Assembly: GCA_964465145.1 (NCBI GenBank)
Contig: CAYXJR010000059.1
Span: 1-27,125, forward strand
Reading direction: 5' to 3'
Length of the DNA: 27,125 nucleotides
Source: JAUVKA01 sp964465145
GTDB lineage: Bacteria > Bacteroidota > Bacteroidia > Bacteroidales > UBA12481
Part shown: positions 15,723 to 24,653 of the stretch, piece by piece
Layout of the letters: every line of letters starts with the position of its first letter
Position numbering within the stretch: the stretch's first letter is position 1
Made by a program: the position numbers and the translations under genes
The notes under the pieces: model-generated
What the model was told of the DNA's origin: nothing
The model's input: only the letters and a program-made list of their open reading frames with translations
Database searches by the model: none

Positions 15723-18458
15723 ATGATAAAGAATGTTTTAAAGCAGCTGTTTTCGATGACCTCAATGGGTGTATTGATTGTAATTTTGGCTATAGCTATG
15801 GGGTCAGCAACTTTTATTGAGAATGGAAGTGGAATCACCGCTGCCAAAGCCCTTATTTATAATGCCAGGTGGTTTGAATTGGCCATCCTATTGACTTTTT
15901 TGAATATCTTCTACAATATATTCAAGTACAAACTTTATGTACTGAAGAAATTGCCGGTTTTTCTTTTCCATCTCTCCTTTCTGGTAATCATTCTTGGAGC
16001 TGGACTGACTCGCTATATCGGTTCAGAAGGTTCAATGCACATCCGTGAGGGCGAAACTTCAAACACTATCTCAAGTTTTAATACCTATTTCTATGTGGAG
16101 ATGGAAAAGGATGGTGAGCGGGTAATGGAGAAGCAATCAGTCCTGCTGTCTGGAAGAAGCAAGCGGCAGGTCCATCTCAAAGTTGAAGCATTCGGGAATC
16201 ATCTCAAATTTAAAAGTACCGATTATGTACCAGGTGCGGTCATGGCTGCTCAGATGAACAGTTCAATGGCTAATTCTGGTCAACCTGATGTACTGAGATT
16301 GAAGGTAAAAGTGAATGGTTCAAATGAAGAAATATTGCTGCGTGGATTTCTAAACCGCCCGCTGATCCCGTATGATTTTGAGCTTGGTGGGGTCAAATTT
16401 ACTGCAGGTTTAGGAACGATGGAATCAAAATTACCTTTTTCCTTGAGATTAATTGATTTCCAGCTTGATAGATATCCTGGCTCTAACTCTCCATCCTCTT
16501 TTGCAAGTGAGGTAATGCTTATAGACAAGGAGAATAACCTGCAGGAGCCGCATAGAATATTTATGAATAATATACTGGAGCACAGAGGATATCGCTTTTA
16601 CCAGTCTTCTTATGATGCAAATGATGAGAAGGGGACCGTCCTAAGTGTTAACCACGATAAGATAGGAACCTCTGTCACCTATTTAGGATATTTTCTTATG
16701 ATAATAACAATAATAGCAGCCTTATTTACTCGCCACGGCCGTTTTGGAGCTCTAGTTAAAGCCACCCGAAAAGGGGCGATGGCCCTCATCGCTGTTTTAC
16801 TTTTCATGGGCTTTTCAGCTGCTTATAGCCAGGATGCAACTACGGGGAAAGAACTTGATCAGGCCGAAGTTAAAGCATTTGGAAAACTTTGGGCCCAGGG
16901 TTCGGAAGGACGGTTCATGCCTCTAAATACTGTTGCACAGGATATCGTTAAAAAGATCAATAAATCAAACAAGTATCAATCAATGCTGCCGGAAGAATTC
17001 TGGCTGCGTATACTTATGAATCCTGTATATTGGGAACAACAGCCAATCTTTAAGATCGAATCCTCGGAAATAGCTGCCAAGTTAGGATTGAACAGTCCCA
17101 AAGTGTCGTTCAGTGCTTTTATCAATGGGGAGCAATATATTCTTTCCGGAATGGTGAATGTAGCTTATGCAAAGAAACCAAATCTTAGAACAGGAACAGA
17201 TAAGGCCGTCATAAAACTGGATGAGAAACTGAATGTGTTCTATATGGCGGTAAATGGCGGTCTTCTTAAAATTTTTCCTGATCCCGCAGATTCTCATATC
17301 AAATGGTATGATCTTCAAAGTAAACCCAAGGGGCTGCCAGCAATGGATTCACTATTTGTGGCCTCCTCCTTTCAACAGTATCTGGTAGCCTTGCAATCAG
17401 GTAATGCCCCTGAAGCACAGAAGTGGCGTGAAGCAATTGCCAGTTACCAGGAGAAATATGGATCTGAGGTAATCCCATCAGATAAGAAGGCAACTTTGGA
17501 AGTTCTTTACAATAAGATCCTGGTCTTTGAGCGATTAGCTCCTTTTTATGCCACTATCGGATTGATTTTACTTATTATCCAATTTATGGTCATGTTCAGA
17601 CCAAAAAAATGGCAGTTAAAAGTTAGTTGGATATTTACGGGACTCTTGTTCCTCGGCTTCCTTTTCCATACAGTTGGGCTGTCAATCCGGTGGTATGTAT
17701 CGGGGCATGCTCCAATGAGCAATGGTTATGAATCAATGATCTTTGTCGCCTGGGGAGCACTTCTGGCTGGATTTATGGTTGTTAGAAGATCCCAAATGGC
17801 TATGGCTCTTACTGCGATTTTGGCGGCGGTTGCCCTATTGGTGGCCCATTTGAGCTGGATGAGCCCGGAGATAACCAATCTTGTTCCAGTATTAAAATCT
17901 ATTTGGCTGACCATACATGTTGCTGTTATTATGACCAGTTATTCCTTCCTGGGCCTCGGGGCGCTGATAGGTTTGGTGGTATTAGTGCTGTATATATTGA
18001 AAACCAATGTTAATAGATTCACCATAGATAAACATATCCTGCATTTGACCAATATTAACAAAGTCGTTGTTATTGTCGGCTTATACCTGATAACCATCGG
18101 CTGTTTCCTTGGAGCAATATGGGCCAATGAAGCCTGGGGCAGATATTGGGGCTGGGATGCAAAGGAGACCTGGTGTCTTGTTTCCATCCTGGTTTACACC
18201 TTCGTTGGTCACATGCACAATATAAAGGGATTGAATTCACCATTTTCATTCAACCTTGGATCGTTGCTGGGCTTCAGCTCGATATTAATGACCTATTTTG
18301 GGGTTAATTATTTCCTGTCTGCAAGTATGCATAGCTATGCTGCCGGTGATACACCTGCCGTACCCATTGGTGCTTATGTTGCCGTAATGGTTGTGTTGGT
18401 ACTGATGTACTGGGCATATTTCAACCAGCAGCGGATGAGTAAATTGCCACCGGAATAA
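15723..18458 (+). CDS. CcsBA-type (ResB-CcsA fusion) cytochrome c assembly protein
   Basis: System II cytochrome c synthetase carries haem across the membrane and joins it to apocytochrome c. The 911-residue protein has an N-terminal ResB/CcsB part (membrane segments at about 15-35, 50-68, 78-98 and 315-335, with a large periplasmic loop) and a C-terminal CcsA part (about 610-900). The WWD haem-binding motif WGRYWGWDAKETW lies near 802-814. Candidate haem-ligand histidines are in SGHAPMSNGYES (about 660), IHVAVIMTSY (about 732) and SMHSYAAG (about 869). Between the parts, residues ~350-600 form a hydrophobic helix like a second signal (ALIAVLLFMGFSAAYSQ) and a periplasmic segment, which other CcsBA proteins have in shorter form. 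It stands alone on the plus strand; the next gene is convergent, 16 bases away. Confidence 0.88.
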   Translation: MIKNVLKQLFSMTSMGVLIVILAIAMGSATFIENGSGITAAKALIYNARWFELAILLTFLNIFYNIFKYKLYVLKKLPVFLFHLSFLVIILGAGLTRYIGSEGSMHIREGETSNTISSFNTYFYVEMEKDGERVMEKQSVLLSGRSKRQVHLKVEAFGNHLKFKSTDYVPGAVMAAQMNSSMANSGQPDVLRLKVKVNGSNEEILLRGFLNRPLIPYDFELGGVKFTAGLGTMESKLPFSLRLIDFQLDRYPGSNSPSSFASEVMLIDKENNLQEPHRIFMNNILEHRGYRFYQSSYDANDEKGTVLSVNHDKIGTSVTYLGYFLMIITIIAALFTRHGRFGALVKATRKGAMALIAVLLFMGFSAAYSQDATTGKELDQAEVKAFGKLWAQGSEGRFMPLNTVAQDIVKKINKSNKYQSMLPEEFWLRILMNPVYWEQQPIFKIESSEIAAKLGLNSPKVSFSAFINGEQYILSGMVNVAYAKKPNLRTGTDKAVIKLDEKLNVFYMAVNGGLLKIFPDPADSHIKWYDLQSKPKGLPAMDSLFVASSFQQYLVALQSGNAPEAQKWREAIASYQEKYGSEVIPSDKKATLEVLYNKILVFERLAPFYATIGLILLIIQFMVMFRPKKWQLKVSWIFTGLLFLGFLFHTVGLSIRWYVSGHAPMSNGYESMIFVAWGALLAGFMVVRRSQMAMALTAILAAVALLVAHLSWMSPEITNLVPVLKSIWLTIHVAVIMTSYSFLGLGALIGLVVLVLYILKTNVNRFTIDKHILHLTNINKVVVIVGLYLITIGCFLGAIWANEAWGRYWGWDAKETWCLVSILVYTFVGHMHNIKGLNSPFSFNLGSLLGFSSILMTYFGVNYFLSASMHSYAAGDTPAVPIGAYVAVMVVLVLMYWAYFNQQRMSKLPPE

Positions 18459-18474
18459 ATTCTGTAATAAAAAA

Positions 18475-20217
18475 CTAATTTTTAATACAGCGTACACTGA
18501 TTTTATAGCTCTGCCCGAGGGTGATTTTCCATACCTGGTCTTTACCGTCTTGCAAAGAAAATGCCCAGGCATTGCTACCTGTCAGTTTGGAGGAAGTCCA
18601 GAAGTTTACCACCGTCCCGCCATACTCAGATGTACCGGAGGTGTTTTGCTGACCGGCATAAAGCATTCTGAAATCTGTTGAACCACTTGGTTCAAGCTCC
18701 ACTCTGGCTTGTTCCGGTCCCAAAAAGTCAAAGAGCTCATTCCATTCTGCTTCGGTGGGTACATGCCAACCATCAGGACAAATGCCTTGTGCTTTTTCCG
18801 TGGTGCTATTTTGCATGGCATTAGGCCAGGTGTAAAGGCCACCGAATATTTCGCAGTTTGCAGAACTATTCCGGTAACAGGCCCGGCCACTTGTAACCTT
18901 AACATTTTCAGTTGTCCACCATTGATTCCCAATCTTAACAGAACCATAAGTAACTCCATTATCTAAATCTATCACCAGGTCGGTTTGATTGGTACCGGAA
19001 GAAATATGAATCATCTGGCTGATTGTGTTGGTAAGGCCACCGGAGTCTTTCACTTCCATTGTCACCTTAACATCCCCGGCAAAACCATAGAAATGCCTGG
19101 CGGTTTTGGTCATGCTATAATCGGTGTCATAAGTACCGTCACTTTCAAAATCCCAACGAACTTCAAGGACATTGAAGAAATCTTCATCGTCCCGCACACC
19201 CTCTCCATCGAAATAAAATTCTGTGGTGAGATTACCGTATACAGATCCGATATTAAATGTAGCAACAGGAGGTTGATTGGAATGCAACACAAAAATCTTT
19301 TTAGTTGCCGATTTAGTCAATCCATATTGATCCCTTATTTCTAGCTTAATAGAATTCTCCCCTTCTTCTTTGAATTCATGCTCAACAATCGGGTTATCAG
19401 AAAATTCTGTATCAAAGAAATCGTCATGATTGAAATCCCAACGATATTGGAAGGAATTATACTGATCTTCAGGGTCGTGACTTGATGATGCATTCAATGT
19501 AAATACATCTGAGGTTGTTCCGCCTTCCGGGGCCCAGGTGAAATCAACCACCAATAATGGATTATTCAATGAGATGTCCATGAGTCGGTTGGTCCTTGCT
19601 GTGAGATCCCATGGATCCCGGACCTGTAAGATCACCCGATAATTCCCGGCTTCAGAAAATACGTGTTCAATCACCGATTCATTGGAAAATTCAGTGTCAA
19701 AATGCCCGTCTCCTTCCCAATCCCATCGGAATCGCAAGCTGCTTAGGGAATCTTCATCATCGTGGGTTCCGGAAGCATCAAAAATAAAATTTGTTCTGAT
19801 ATGTCCCAACTCTGGTTGAACAGTTAAAACCGGAAAGGGAGGGCTGTTCCCACGCGAAACGTTGATAGTGGTTGCCAGGGTATCCCTTAAACCAATTTCA
19901 TTGCTCACCTCCATTCGTGCTTCATATGTGCCCGGGATATAGAACCGATTTGTATATTCCCTGGATTTTGAAAAATGGGTATCCCAATTTCCATCTCCAT
20001 CCCAATCCCAACGAAAGAAAAGATCCGGATTTTCCAGTCCGGGATTTGTAGTTCCTGATGTGTTGAAATTGAAAACTGTTGTTGTCGCCCCATTTTCCGG
20101 ACTAACCACAAATTTTGCCTCAGGCGGGCCAATAATCGTTGCCTTTTTTTCGCAAAAAGTCAGGCTAATGACTATCAAAATAAAAATTATAACAAGCAAA
20201 TAATTATAAATCTTCAT
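18475..20217 (-). CDS. Lipoprotein with four PKD domains and a FISUMP domain
   Basis: ATG 20217 is chosen over 20241 because it gives a clean lipoprotein signal: MKIYNYLL, a hydrophobic core and a lipobox ending in Cys22 (SLTFC). Four PKD domains follow at roughly 33-120, 125-215, 220-305 and 310-400. Each holds an Asp-rich loop such as RWDWDGDGNWDT, RWDWEGDGHFDT, RWDFNHDDFFDT and RWDFESDGTYDT. The last ~170 residues are a Fibrobacter succinogenes major paralogous (FISUMP) domain: VKIGNQWWTTENV, GGLYTWPNAM, CPDGWHVPTEAEWNELF and a final YKISVRCIKN. Surface-exposed or outer-membrane display is expected; ligand unknown. It is the last of three lipoprotein genes in a row. Confidence 0.85.
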   Translation of the reverse strand: MKIYNYLLVIIFILIVISLTFCEKKATIIGPPEAKFVVSPENGATTTVFNFNTSGTTNPGLENPDLFFRWDWDGDGNWDTHFSKSREYTNRFYIPGTYEARMEVSNEIGLRDTLATTINVSRGNSPPFPVLTVQPELGHIRTNFIFDASGTHDDEDSLSSLRFRWDWEGDGHFDTEFSNESVIEHVFSEAGNYRVILQVRDPWDLTARTNRLMDISLNNPLLVVDFTWAPEGGTTSDVFTLNASSSHDPEDQYNSFQYRWDFNHDDFFDTEFSDNPIVEHEFKEEGENSIKLEIRDQYGLTKSATKKIFVLHSNQPPVATFNIGSVYGNLTTEFYFDGEGVRDDEDFFNVLEVRWDFESDGTYDTDYSMTKTARHFYGFAGDVKVTMEVKDSGGLTNTISQMIHISSGTNQTDLVIDLDNGVTYGSVKIGNQWWTTENVKVTSGRACYRNSSANCEIFGGLYTWPNAMQNSTTEKAQGICPDGWHVPTEAEWNELFDFLGPEQARVELEPSGSTDFRMLYAGQQNTSGTSEYGGTVVNFWTSSKLTGSNAWAFSLQDGKDQVWKITLGQSYKISVRCIKN

Positions 20218-20244
20218 AAGTATCGTTATCTGAACTTCCATCCT

Positions 20245-20265
20245 GGTCAGGGATAAACCCTGACC
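20245..20265. other. Perfect hairpin between two lipoprotein genes
   Basis: GGTCAGGG and CCCTGACC form an 8-bp G/C-rich stem with a 5-base loop, 28 bases upstream of the PKD-FISUMP start and 40 bases after the stop of the gene before. The transcript has no T-run after the stem on the minus strand, so a factor-independent terminator is unlikely. It may uncouple expression or protect RNA ends. Next to it lies a degenerate repeat (CTAATTTCCTAATTCCCTAA). Confidence 0.45.
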
Positions 20266-20305
20266 CTACAAATCTCTATCCCTAATTTCCTAATTCCCTA
20301 ACTCT

Positions 20306-20767
20306 CTATTGCGTAAATTGGGGCACAACATGAATAGTTTGGTTAGCAGAAACATTGGCCGCTCCGACAGCCCATTTCATGCCATTTTCCCCTCCAGGAA
20401 ATCCTGCAGCTGAGCAGGAATCTCCACCTGCTACACAAATGATCCCAGCTTTGTAATAGTAATTTCCGGGCTCCAGCTTGAACTGGTAGATCAGCTTGTT
20501 ATTATAAACGTTAGCAACGTGCAAAAAATTCCCCTGATAGAGGTGTTCAGCATCAATAGCCAGGCTAAGATCGGCCCTAAATACGCGGTTAGGAGGAAGA
20601 AAGGAACCGGGTACTCTAAATTCAATCTCCAGAGTGCCGGTAATTTTAGTATCCGGATTATCTATTATCCCTGGCCCCGGGTCTATAGGTTCGCAGGCAG
20701 CTATCAGAAAGATTATCAATGCTACAACAGGGACTGAGTTAAATAATTTAGAAAATGTATTTTTCAT
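20306..20767 (-). CDS. Small predicted lipoprotein of unknown function
   Basis: The start is set at ATG 20767, not 20794. From there the protein begins MKNTFSK, has a hydrophobic core and a lipobox LIAAC with Cys25, and an AAGGAAAGAG ribosome-site-like stretch precedes it. The mature part (about 128 residues) starts with a Pro-rich tether (EPIDPGPGIIDNPD) and then looks like one all-beta domain with two Cys near 'CVAGGDSC'. I do not recognise a family. It is flanked by the DUF4249-like gene (33 bases upstream) and the PKD-FISUMP gene, so the three may form one surface assembly. Confidence 0.7.
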   Translation of the reverse strand: MKNTFSKLFNSVPVVALIIFLIAACEPIDPGPGIIDNPDTKITGTLEIEFRVPGSFLPPNRVFRADLSLAIDAEHLYQGNFLHVANVYNNKLIYQFKLEPGNYYYKAGIICVAGGDSCSAAGFPGGENGMKWAVGAANVSANQTIHVVPQFTQ

Positions 20768-20800
20768 CTCTCTTTCCTTTTTTTTGAATAGCATAGAAAT

Positions 20801-21817
20801 TTATTGATTAAGTCGTAACCCATTATGATCCAGAAATCCCAACTGCTGGGTTAATTGGCTGTAAGCCAATGAGTCGATTGTTACAGAACCAAAAGGGATC
20901 ATAGGTATAATGGCCCTTGATAAGGTGCTGAAAACTCCGAGTCCATTGGTAATATTGGTATAAACAGGTTTTTCCATCAAAGCTCCTTCTGATGGAGCAG
21001 TAGATTCAATATAAAACTTAATTTCCTGTCCTCCGCTGAGTATTAAAAAATCCAATCCCAGCGTCTTTCGCGTTACACCCTCCTTTATCGGAATATAATC
21101 ACCCATGATATTAAAGAATCTTGAACCGCTGATTTCCTTGGTCAGGCTTTCAGCATTGGTTAGGGGAGAGGTGAATGACTGAGGCCATACAACTTTTTCC
21201 AGAGTGGAGTCCTGGCCTTCATATTCCATATAATAGAAGTTAATAATCACCTGGTAAATTCCGGCATTATCAACAGGTTTCCAACGGCATGTGTAATTCT
21301 GCCCGATATTAAGACTAATCTTTCTTTCCGGAATATCAAGGGGATCAATTACCTGAAGGGCTCCTAATGATTCTGTTTCTGCGTAAAGTATTTTTTCCTT
21401 ATTTTCAAGGTAAATACTAATGCTGTATTGCGATTGCGGTCGAATACTGGCTTCAGTTTTATAAATGATATTGGTTTCATTTGGGAAAAAACCAGTATCC
21501 TTTGGAATTTCATTGGTAGGCGTGAAAATAAATACTTCGGTAACCTTACCATTATCCCAGCCTTCTAAAACTACCTGGATATTCCCATCGAAGTATACAC
21601 TATCCTGTGCAGGTGGATTTTCAGAGGCTGCCTTGTCAATAAGATAGGTCTTGTTCAGTTTTAGATATTGAATGTTAGAGCTTGTGTTTAACACACAATA
21701 CACTATAGGAACTTCTTGATTTTCAGCGTTAATCTGAAAATCAGTCTCACATGATGTTAGGCTAGCCACAACAACCACTCCTAATACAACAAAAAATCTG
21801 GCCCACGTTGAGAGCAT
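20801..21817 (-). CDS. DUF4249-like lipoprotein
   Basis: The 338-residue protein has a lipoprotein signal (lipobox SLTSC, Cys23). It begins its mature part with CETDFQINAENQEVPIVYCV, close to the pattern of DUF4249 proteins, which often sit beside TonB-dependent receptors in Bacteroidota. The rest is beta-rich (for example YSISIYLENKEKILYAETES). No receptor gene is adjacent here. Family assignment is by pattern only; it could be another beta-sandwich lipoprotein family. First gene of the three-lipoprotein row; no clear TAnnTTTG box was seen upstream. Confidence 0.65.
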   Translation of the reverse strand: MLSTWARFFVVLGVVVVASLTSCETDFQINAENQEVPIVYCVLNTSSNIQYLKLNKTYLIDKAASENPPAQDSVYFDGNIQVVLEGWDNGKVTEVFIFTPTNEIPKDTGFFPNETNIIYKTEASIRPQSQYSISIYLENKEKILYAETESLGALQVIDPLDIPERKISLNIGQNYTCRWKPVDNAGIYQVIINFYYMEYEGQDSTLEKVVWPQSFTSPLTNAESLTKEISGSRFFNIMGDYIPIKEGVTRKTLGLDFLILSGGQEIKFYIESTAPSEGALMEKPVYTNITNGLGVFSTLSRAIIPMIPFGSVTIDSLAYSQLTQQLGFLDHNGLRLNQ

Positions 21818-21955
21818 AAAACCTGGTTTTAGAATTTAGACAATAAAAAAAACAAGAGGTTTACTTGGGAGACAATAAAAACGGCGGCATAAAATTAGAA
21901 TTACTGCGGTGATTAACAAAGGAATATTCAATCCACGAGGTGTTTTTCACATTTT

Positions 21956-22777
21956 TTAAGATTTCCTGGCCAAATTTAGTCTGATCCGTTGGAACAAGAA
22001 AGCTATAACAAATAGGATTACAAGGGAAAAGATTATTGAGGCTCCTGAAGGGATATCGAGAAAATATGATATCAATAAACCTGTTACTGAACCGATCATC
22101 CCGAAAATAATAGATAGAATTATTATCCCTTTTAGTTTTCGACTGAAAAGCATTGCCATATTTTGAGGTATGGTCAGTAAAGACAGGACCAGGATTATCC
22201 CGGCCACTTTGATATAAAGTACTGATGTCAGGGCCACAAGTACAATTAGTAAGTATTTGATGGATTTCACTGGTGTACCACCTATGCGGGCGAATTCCTC
22301 ATCAAAAGAGATGAACTGGATGTCGTTAAAAAAAACAGTGAAAATTACAATAACCAGGAGGGCAAGGCTTAACATCAACCAAAGGTCGATGTGGTTTACG
22401 GTTAGGATGGATCCGAATAGGTAGCTCATGAGGTTAGGTGCGTACCCGGGACTGAGAAATATGAAAATTATACCTAATGCCATTCCAAAAGACCAGGCCA
22501 TGGCAATGGCACTATCTTCTCTGATTTTATTGCGACTGCTTATTGCTTCGACTGCTGAGGCTACCACTGCCGCAAAAATCCCGGCTCCGATAAGAGGATT
22601 AAAGCCCAGGAAAAAGCCCATTCCCAAGCCTCCGAAAGAAGCATGTGTAATCCCGCCAGCTATAAATACCAGGCGTCGGGTGACTACATAAGTGCCAATG
22701 ATTCCGCAGGTGATGCTGCCCAATAAGGCTGCTATTAGGGCATGATTGAAAAAAGTGTATGAAAACAGTTCTAACAT
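21956..22777 (-). CDS. Metal ABC transporter permease (ZnuB/MntB type)
   Basis: The 273-residue membrane protein of the ABC-3 family has about eight membrane segments. Conserved pieces include GTYVVTRRLVFIAGGITHASFGGLGMG near 28-53, FGMALGIIFIFLSPG, and FDEEFARIGGTPV at about 157-169, the cytoplasmic coupling loop. Such permeases import Zn(II), Mn(II) or Fe(II); the metal cannot be told from sequence. Its ATG lies 3 bases after the ATPase stop, so the two are one unit. No substrate-binding lipoprotein gene is in the window, so it must be elsewhere. Confidence 0.88.
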   Translation of the reverse strand: MLELFSYTFFNHALIAALLGSITCGIIGTYVVTRRLVFIAGGITHASFGGLGMGFFLGFNPLIGAGIFAAVVASAVEAISSRNKIREDSAIAMAWSFGMALGIIFIFLSPGYAPNLMSYLFGSILTVNHIDLWLMLSLALLVIVIFTVFFNDIQFISFDEEFARIGGTPVKSIKYLLIVLVALTSVLYIKVAGIILVLSLLTIPQNMAMLFSRKLKGIIILSIIFGMIGSVTGLLISYFLDIPSGASIIFSLVILFVIAFLFQRIRLNLARKS

Positions 22778-22780
22778 TGA

Positions 22781-23521
22781 CTAGTGGTTTTTCAATACCC
22801 TGTGTGGTACTTTTCCGTGTGTAATAAGCTCGACCGGGCAATTATACGTTGCCAGGATTTTTTCCGTAATCTTATTGGTAGGATGATAATGAAGACGACC
22901 GTTTACGCAGGCAATAGTTTTAACGGAAGAGGTGATTTGCCCTAAATCATGACTGACCAGGAGGATAGCGGTAGATTTATTTAAATCTTTCAGAAATTCA
23001 TATAACTCAAGTTCGAATTTGTTGTCAACATATGTTACCGGCTCGTCCAAAATCAGAAGGTCAGGGCTGGAAGCGATTGCCCTGCCCAGGAAAGCCCGTT
23101 GCATCTGCCCTCCGGATAAATCACCGATACTCTTGTCACCAATTTTCTGAAGGCCCAGAAGGGCTAAAACTTCTTTAGCCCTGCTATGGTCTTTAGAGTT
23201 AAACCTGGTAGCCAGGGATCCATGCTTTACCAGCCCCGACAAGACAACTTCTTTAATGCTGATGGGATATTTATGATCAAATTCGTGATATTGAGGAAGG
23301 TATCCAATTTTTATTTTTTCTCCAAATTCATTTTCACCGTATAGAATCTGACCGGTCCATGGCTTAATAAGCCCCATGATCAATTTTATCAGAGTGGATT
23401 TACCACCGCCGTTTGGCCCGATCATTCCAATGAAATCTTTCCGGCAAATCTCAAGATTGACCCCCTCGATAGCTTTTTCCGACTCATACCCGCAGGAAAT
23501 ATTTTCAAGCTTAACTAACAT
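22781..23521 (-). CDS. Metal ABC transporter ATP-binding protein (ZnuC/MntA type)
   Basis: The ATPase has Walker A GPNGGGKST, signature LSGGQMQRAFLGRA, Walker B LLILDEP with the D-loop, and the switch His in LLVSHDLG. ATG 23521 (start MLVKLENISCGY) is preferred over a TTG at 23554; this gives 246 residues, normal for the family. It pairs with the permease 3 bases downstream. The C-terminal tail contains several His residues (NGRLHYHP, THGKVPH), which could bind metal. The aldo/keto reductase gene ends 69 bases upstream and might share a transcript. Confidence 0.9.
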   Translation of the reverse strand: MLVKLENISCGYESEKAIEGVNLEICRKDFIGMIGPNGGGKSTLIKLIMGLIKPWTGQILYGENEFGEKIKIGYLPQYHEFDHKYPISIKEVVLSGLVKHGSLATRFNSKDHSRAKEVLALLGLQKIGDKSIGDLSGGQMQRAFLGRAIASSPDLLILDEPVTYVDNKFELELYEFLKDLNKSTAILLVSHDLGQITSSVKTIACVNGRLHYHPTNKITEKILATYNCPVELITHGKVPHRVLKNH

Positions 23522-23590
23522 AATGGTACATTTCTTATTTAATATCAACGGCAATACAAACTTTGATTACCAGGGTATCCTGTATCCCAT

Positions 23591-24523
23591 CTAGCTGTTT
23601 TCCCATGTCTCCCGGTGAATAGGTTTTAATATATCCAGTACTTCCGAAAGTAAACCTTCATCAAGCTCCTCATCAGCCCATCTCACATTTTTCCGGATGT
23701 TTTCGGGATTGGATGTACTGATCAGTGTTGTAGCAATGTTCGGATTGCTTACTGCGTATCGTACAGCCAACTGTTCGATTCTGTAGTCTCTCTCCTGACA
23801 AAAAGATGCGGCCTGCCTGCATGAATTTTTTATGGCAGCTGAAGCAGGATGCCAGGAGGGTGCCCCCTTCCCGCTTAGAAGCCCCATACTCAGGGGGGAT
23901 GCATTAATTATCCCAACTCCCTTGTCCTTGTAAAAGTCAATCTCATCAGCAAGAGAATCGTCATTCAGGCAATAATGACAGAAATTAAGGATAGTTTCAA
24001 CCATACCAGGGCTTGTATGTTCAACAATGTAATGTATTTTATCCAGAGGCAGCCCGGTAATCCCTACATGTCCTACTAATCCCTGGCTTTTTAATTCATG
24101 CAGGGCCGGTAGAGTTTCACCAATAATCTGGTCCAGGTTGCTGAACTCAATGTCATGACAATTAATTAGATCGATATAATCGATGTTTAAGCGATCCATA
24201 CTTTCACTGATACTTTCAACGGCTCTTTTGGCTGAATAATCCCAGGTTTTGCCAGCAGATGTTCCATATCTGCCTACTTTGGTTGAAAGGTAGTATTGGT
24301 CCCGGGGAATCTGCTTAAGAGCTTTACCTAGGACTTCCTCAGCCTTGGTAAAACCATAGTAGGGAGACACATCAATGAGGTTAATACCCAGTTCGATAGC
24401 CTCTATTGTAGCTTCAATACCCTTCTTTTCATTGATGTCATGAAAAACCCCACCTAAAGAGGAAGCTCCAAAGCTAAGGATTGAAACATTCATCCCGGTT
24501 TCACCTAATTCCCGAAATTCCAT
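23591..24523 (-). CDS. Aldo/keto reductase, L-galactose/L-fucose dehydrogenase-like
   Basis: The 310-residue TIM-barrel enzyme starts MEFRELGETGMNVSILSFGA, as in plant L-galactose dehydrogenase and bacterial D-threo-aldose (L-fucose) dehydrogenases. The catalytic set is present: D51 and Y56 in DVSPYYG, K82 in STKVG, H123 in NCHDIEF. NAD(P) is bound near the C-terminus (TTLISTSNPENIRKN). A sugar-oxidising role is likely, but the substrate is not determined. It is divergent from the GH109-like gene (130-base gap) with a -7 box at 24558-24565, and both could act on sugars. Confidence 0.85.
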   Translation of the reverse strand: MEFRELGETGMNVSILSFGASSLGGVFHDINEKKGIEATIEAIELGINLIDVSPYYGFTKAEEVLGKALKQIPRDQYYLSTKVGRYGTSAGKTWDYSAKRAVESISESMDRLNIDYIDLINCHDIEFSNLDQIIGETLPALHELKSQGLVGHVGITGLPLDKIHYIVEHTSPGMVETILNFCHYCLNDDSLADEIDFYKDKGVGIINASPLSMGLLSGKGAPSWHPASAAIKNSCRQAASFCQERDYRIEQLAVRYAVSNPNIATTLISTSNPENIRKNVRWADEELDEGLLSEVLDILKPIHRETWENS

Positions 24524-24557
24524 AGGAGATCAACTCTCTTGTTCATAATTATTATGA

Positions 24558-24565
24558 CAAAGATA
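24558..24565 (-). promoter_or_regulatory. -7 promoter box of the aldo/keto reductase
   Basis: On the minus strand this reads TATCTTTG, matching the Bacteroidota box, 34 bases upstream of the ATG at 24523. It lies in the gap shared with the divergent GH109-like gene, for which no clear box was found. Confidence 0.45.
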
Positions 24566-24653
24566 GCAAAAGCAGTTGGAGGGATGTTGTCCGACAGAAA
24601 TATATCCTCTAAATTAGCCACCGAGAAAGCTTGTCTCATCAAAATTAATCAAA

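Noticed and set aside
20245..20265. Rho-independent terminator
   Set aside because: The stem is strong but no T-run follows on either strand.
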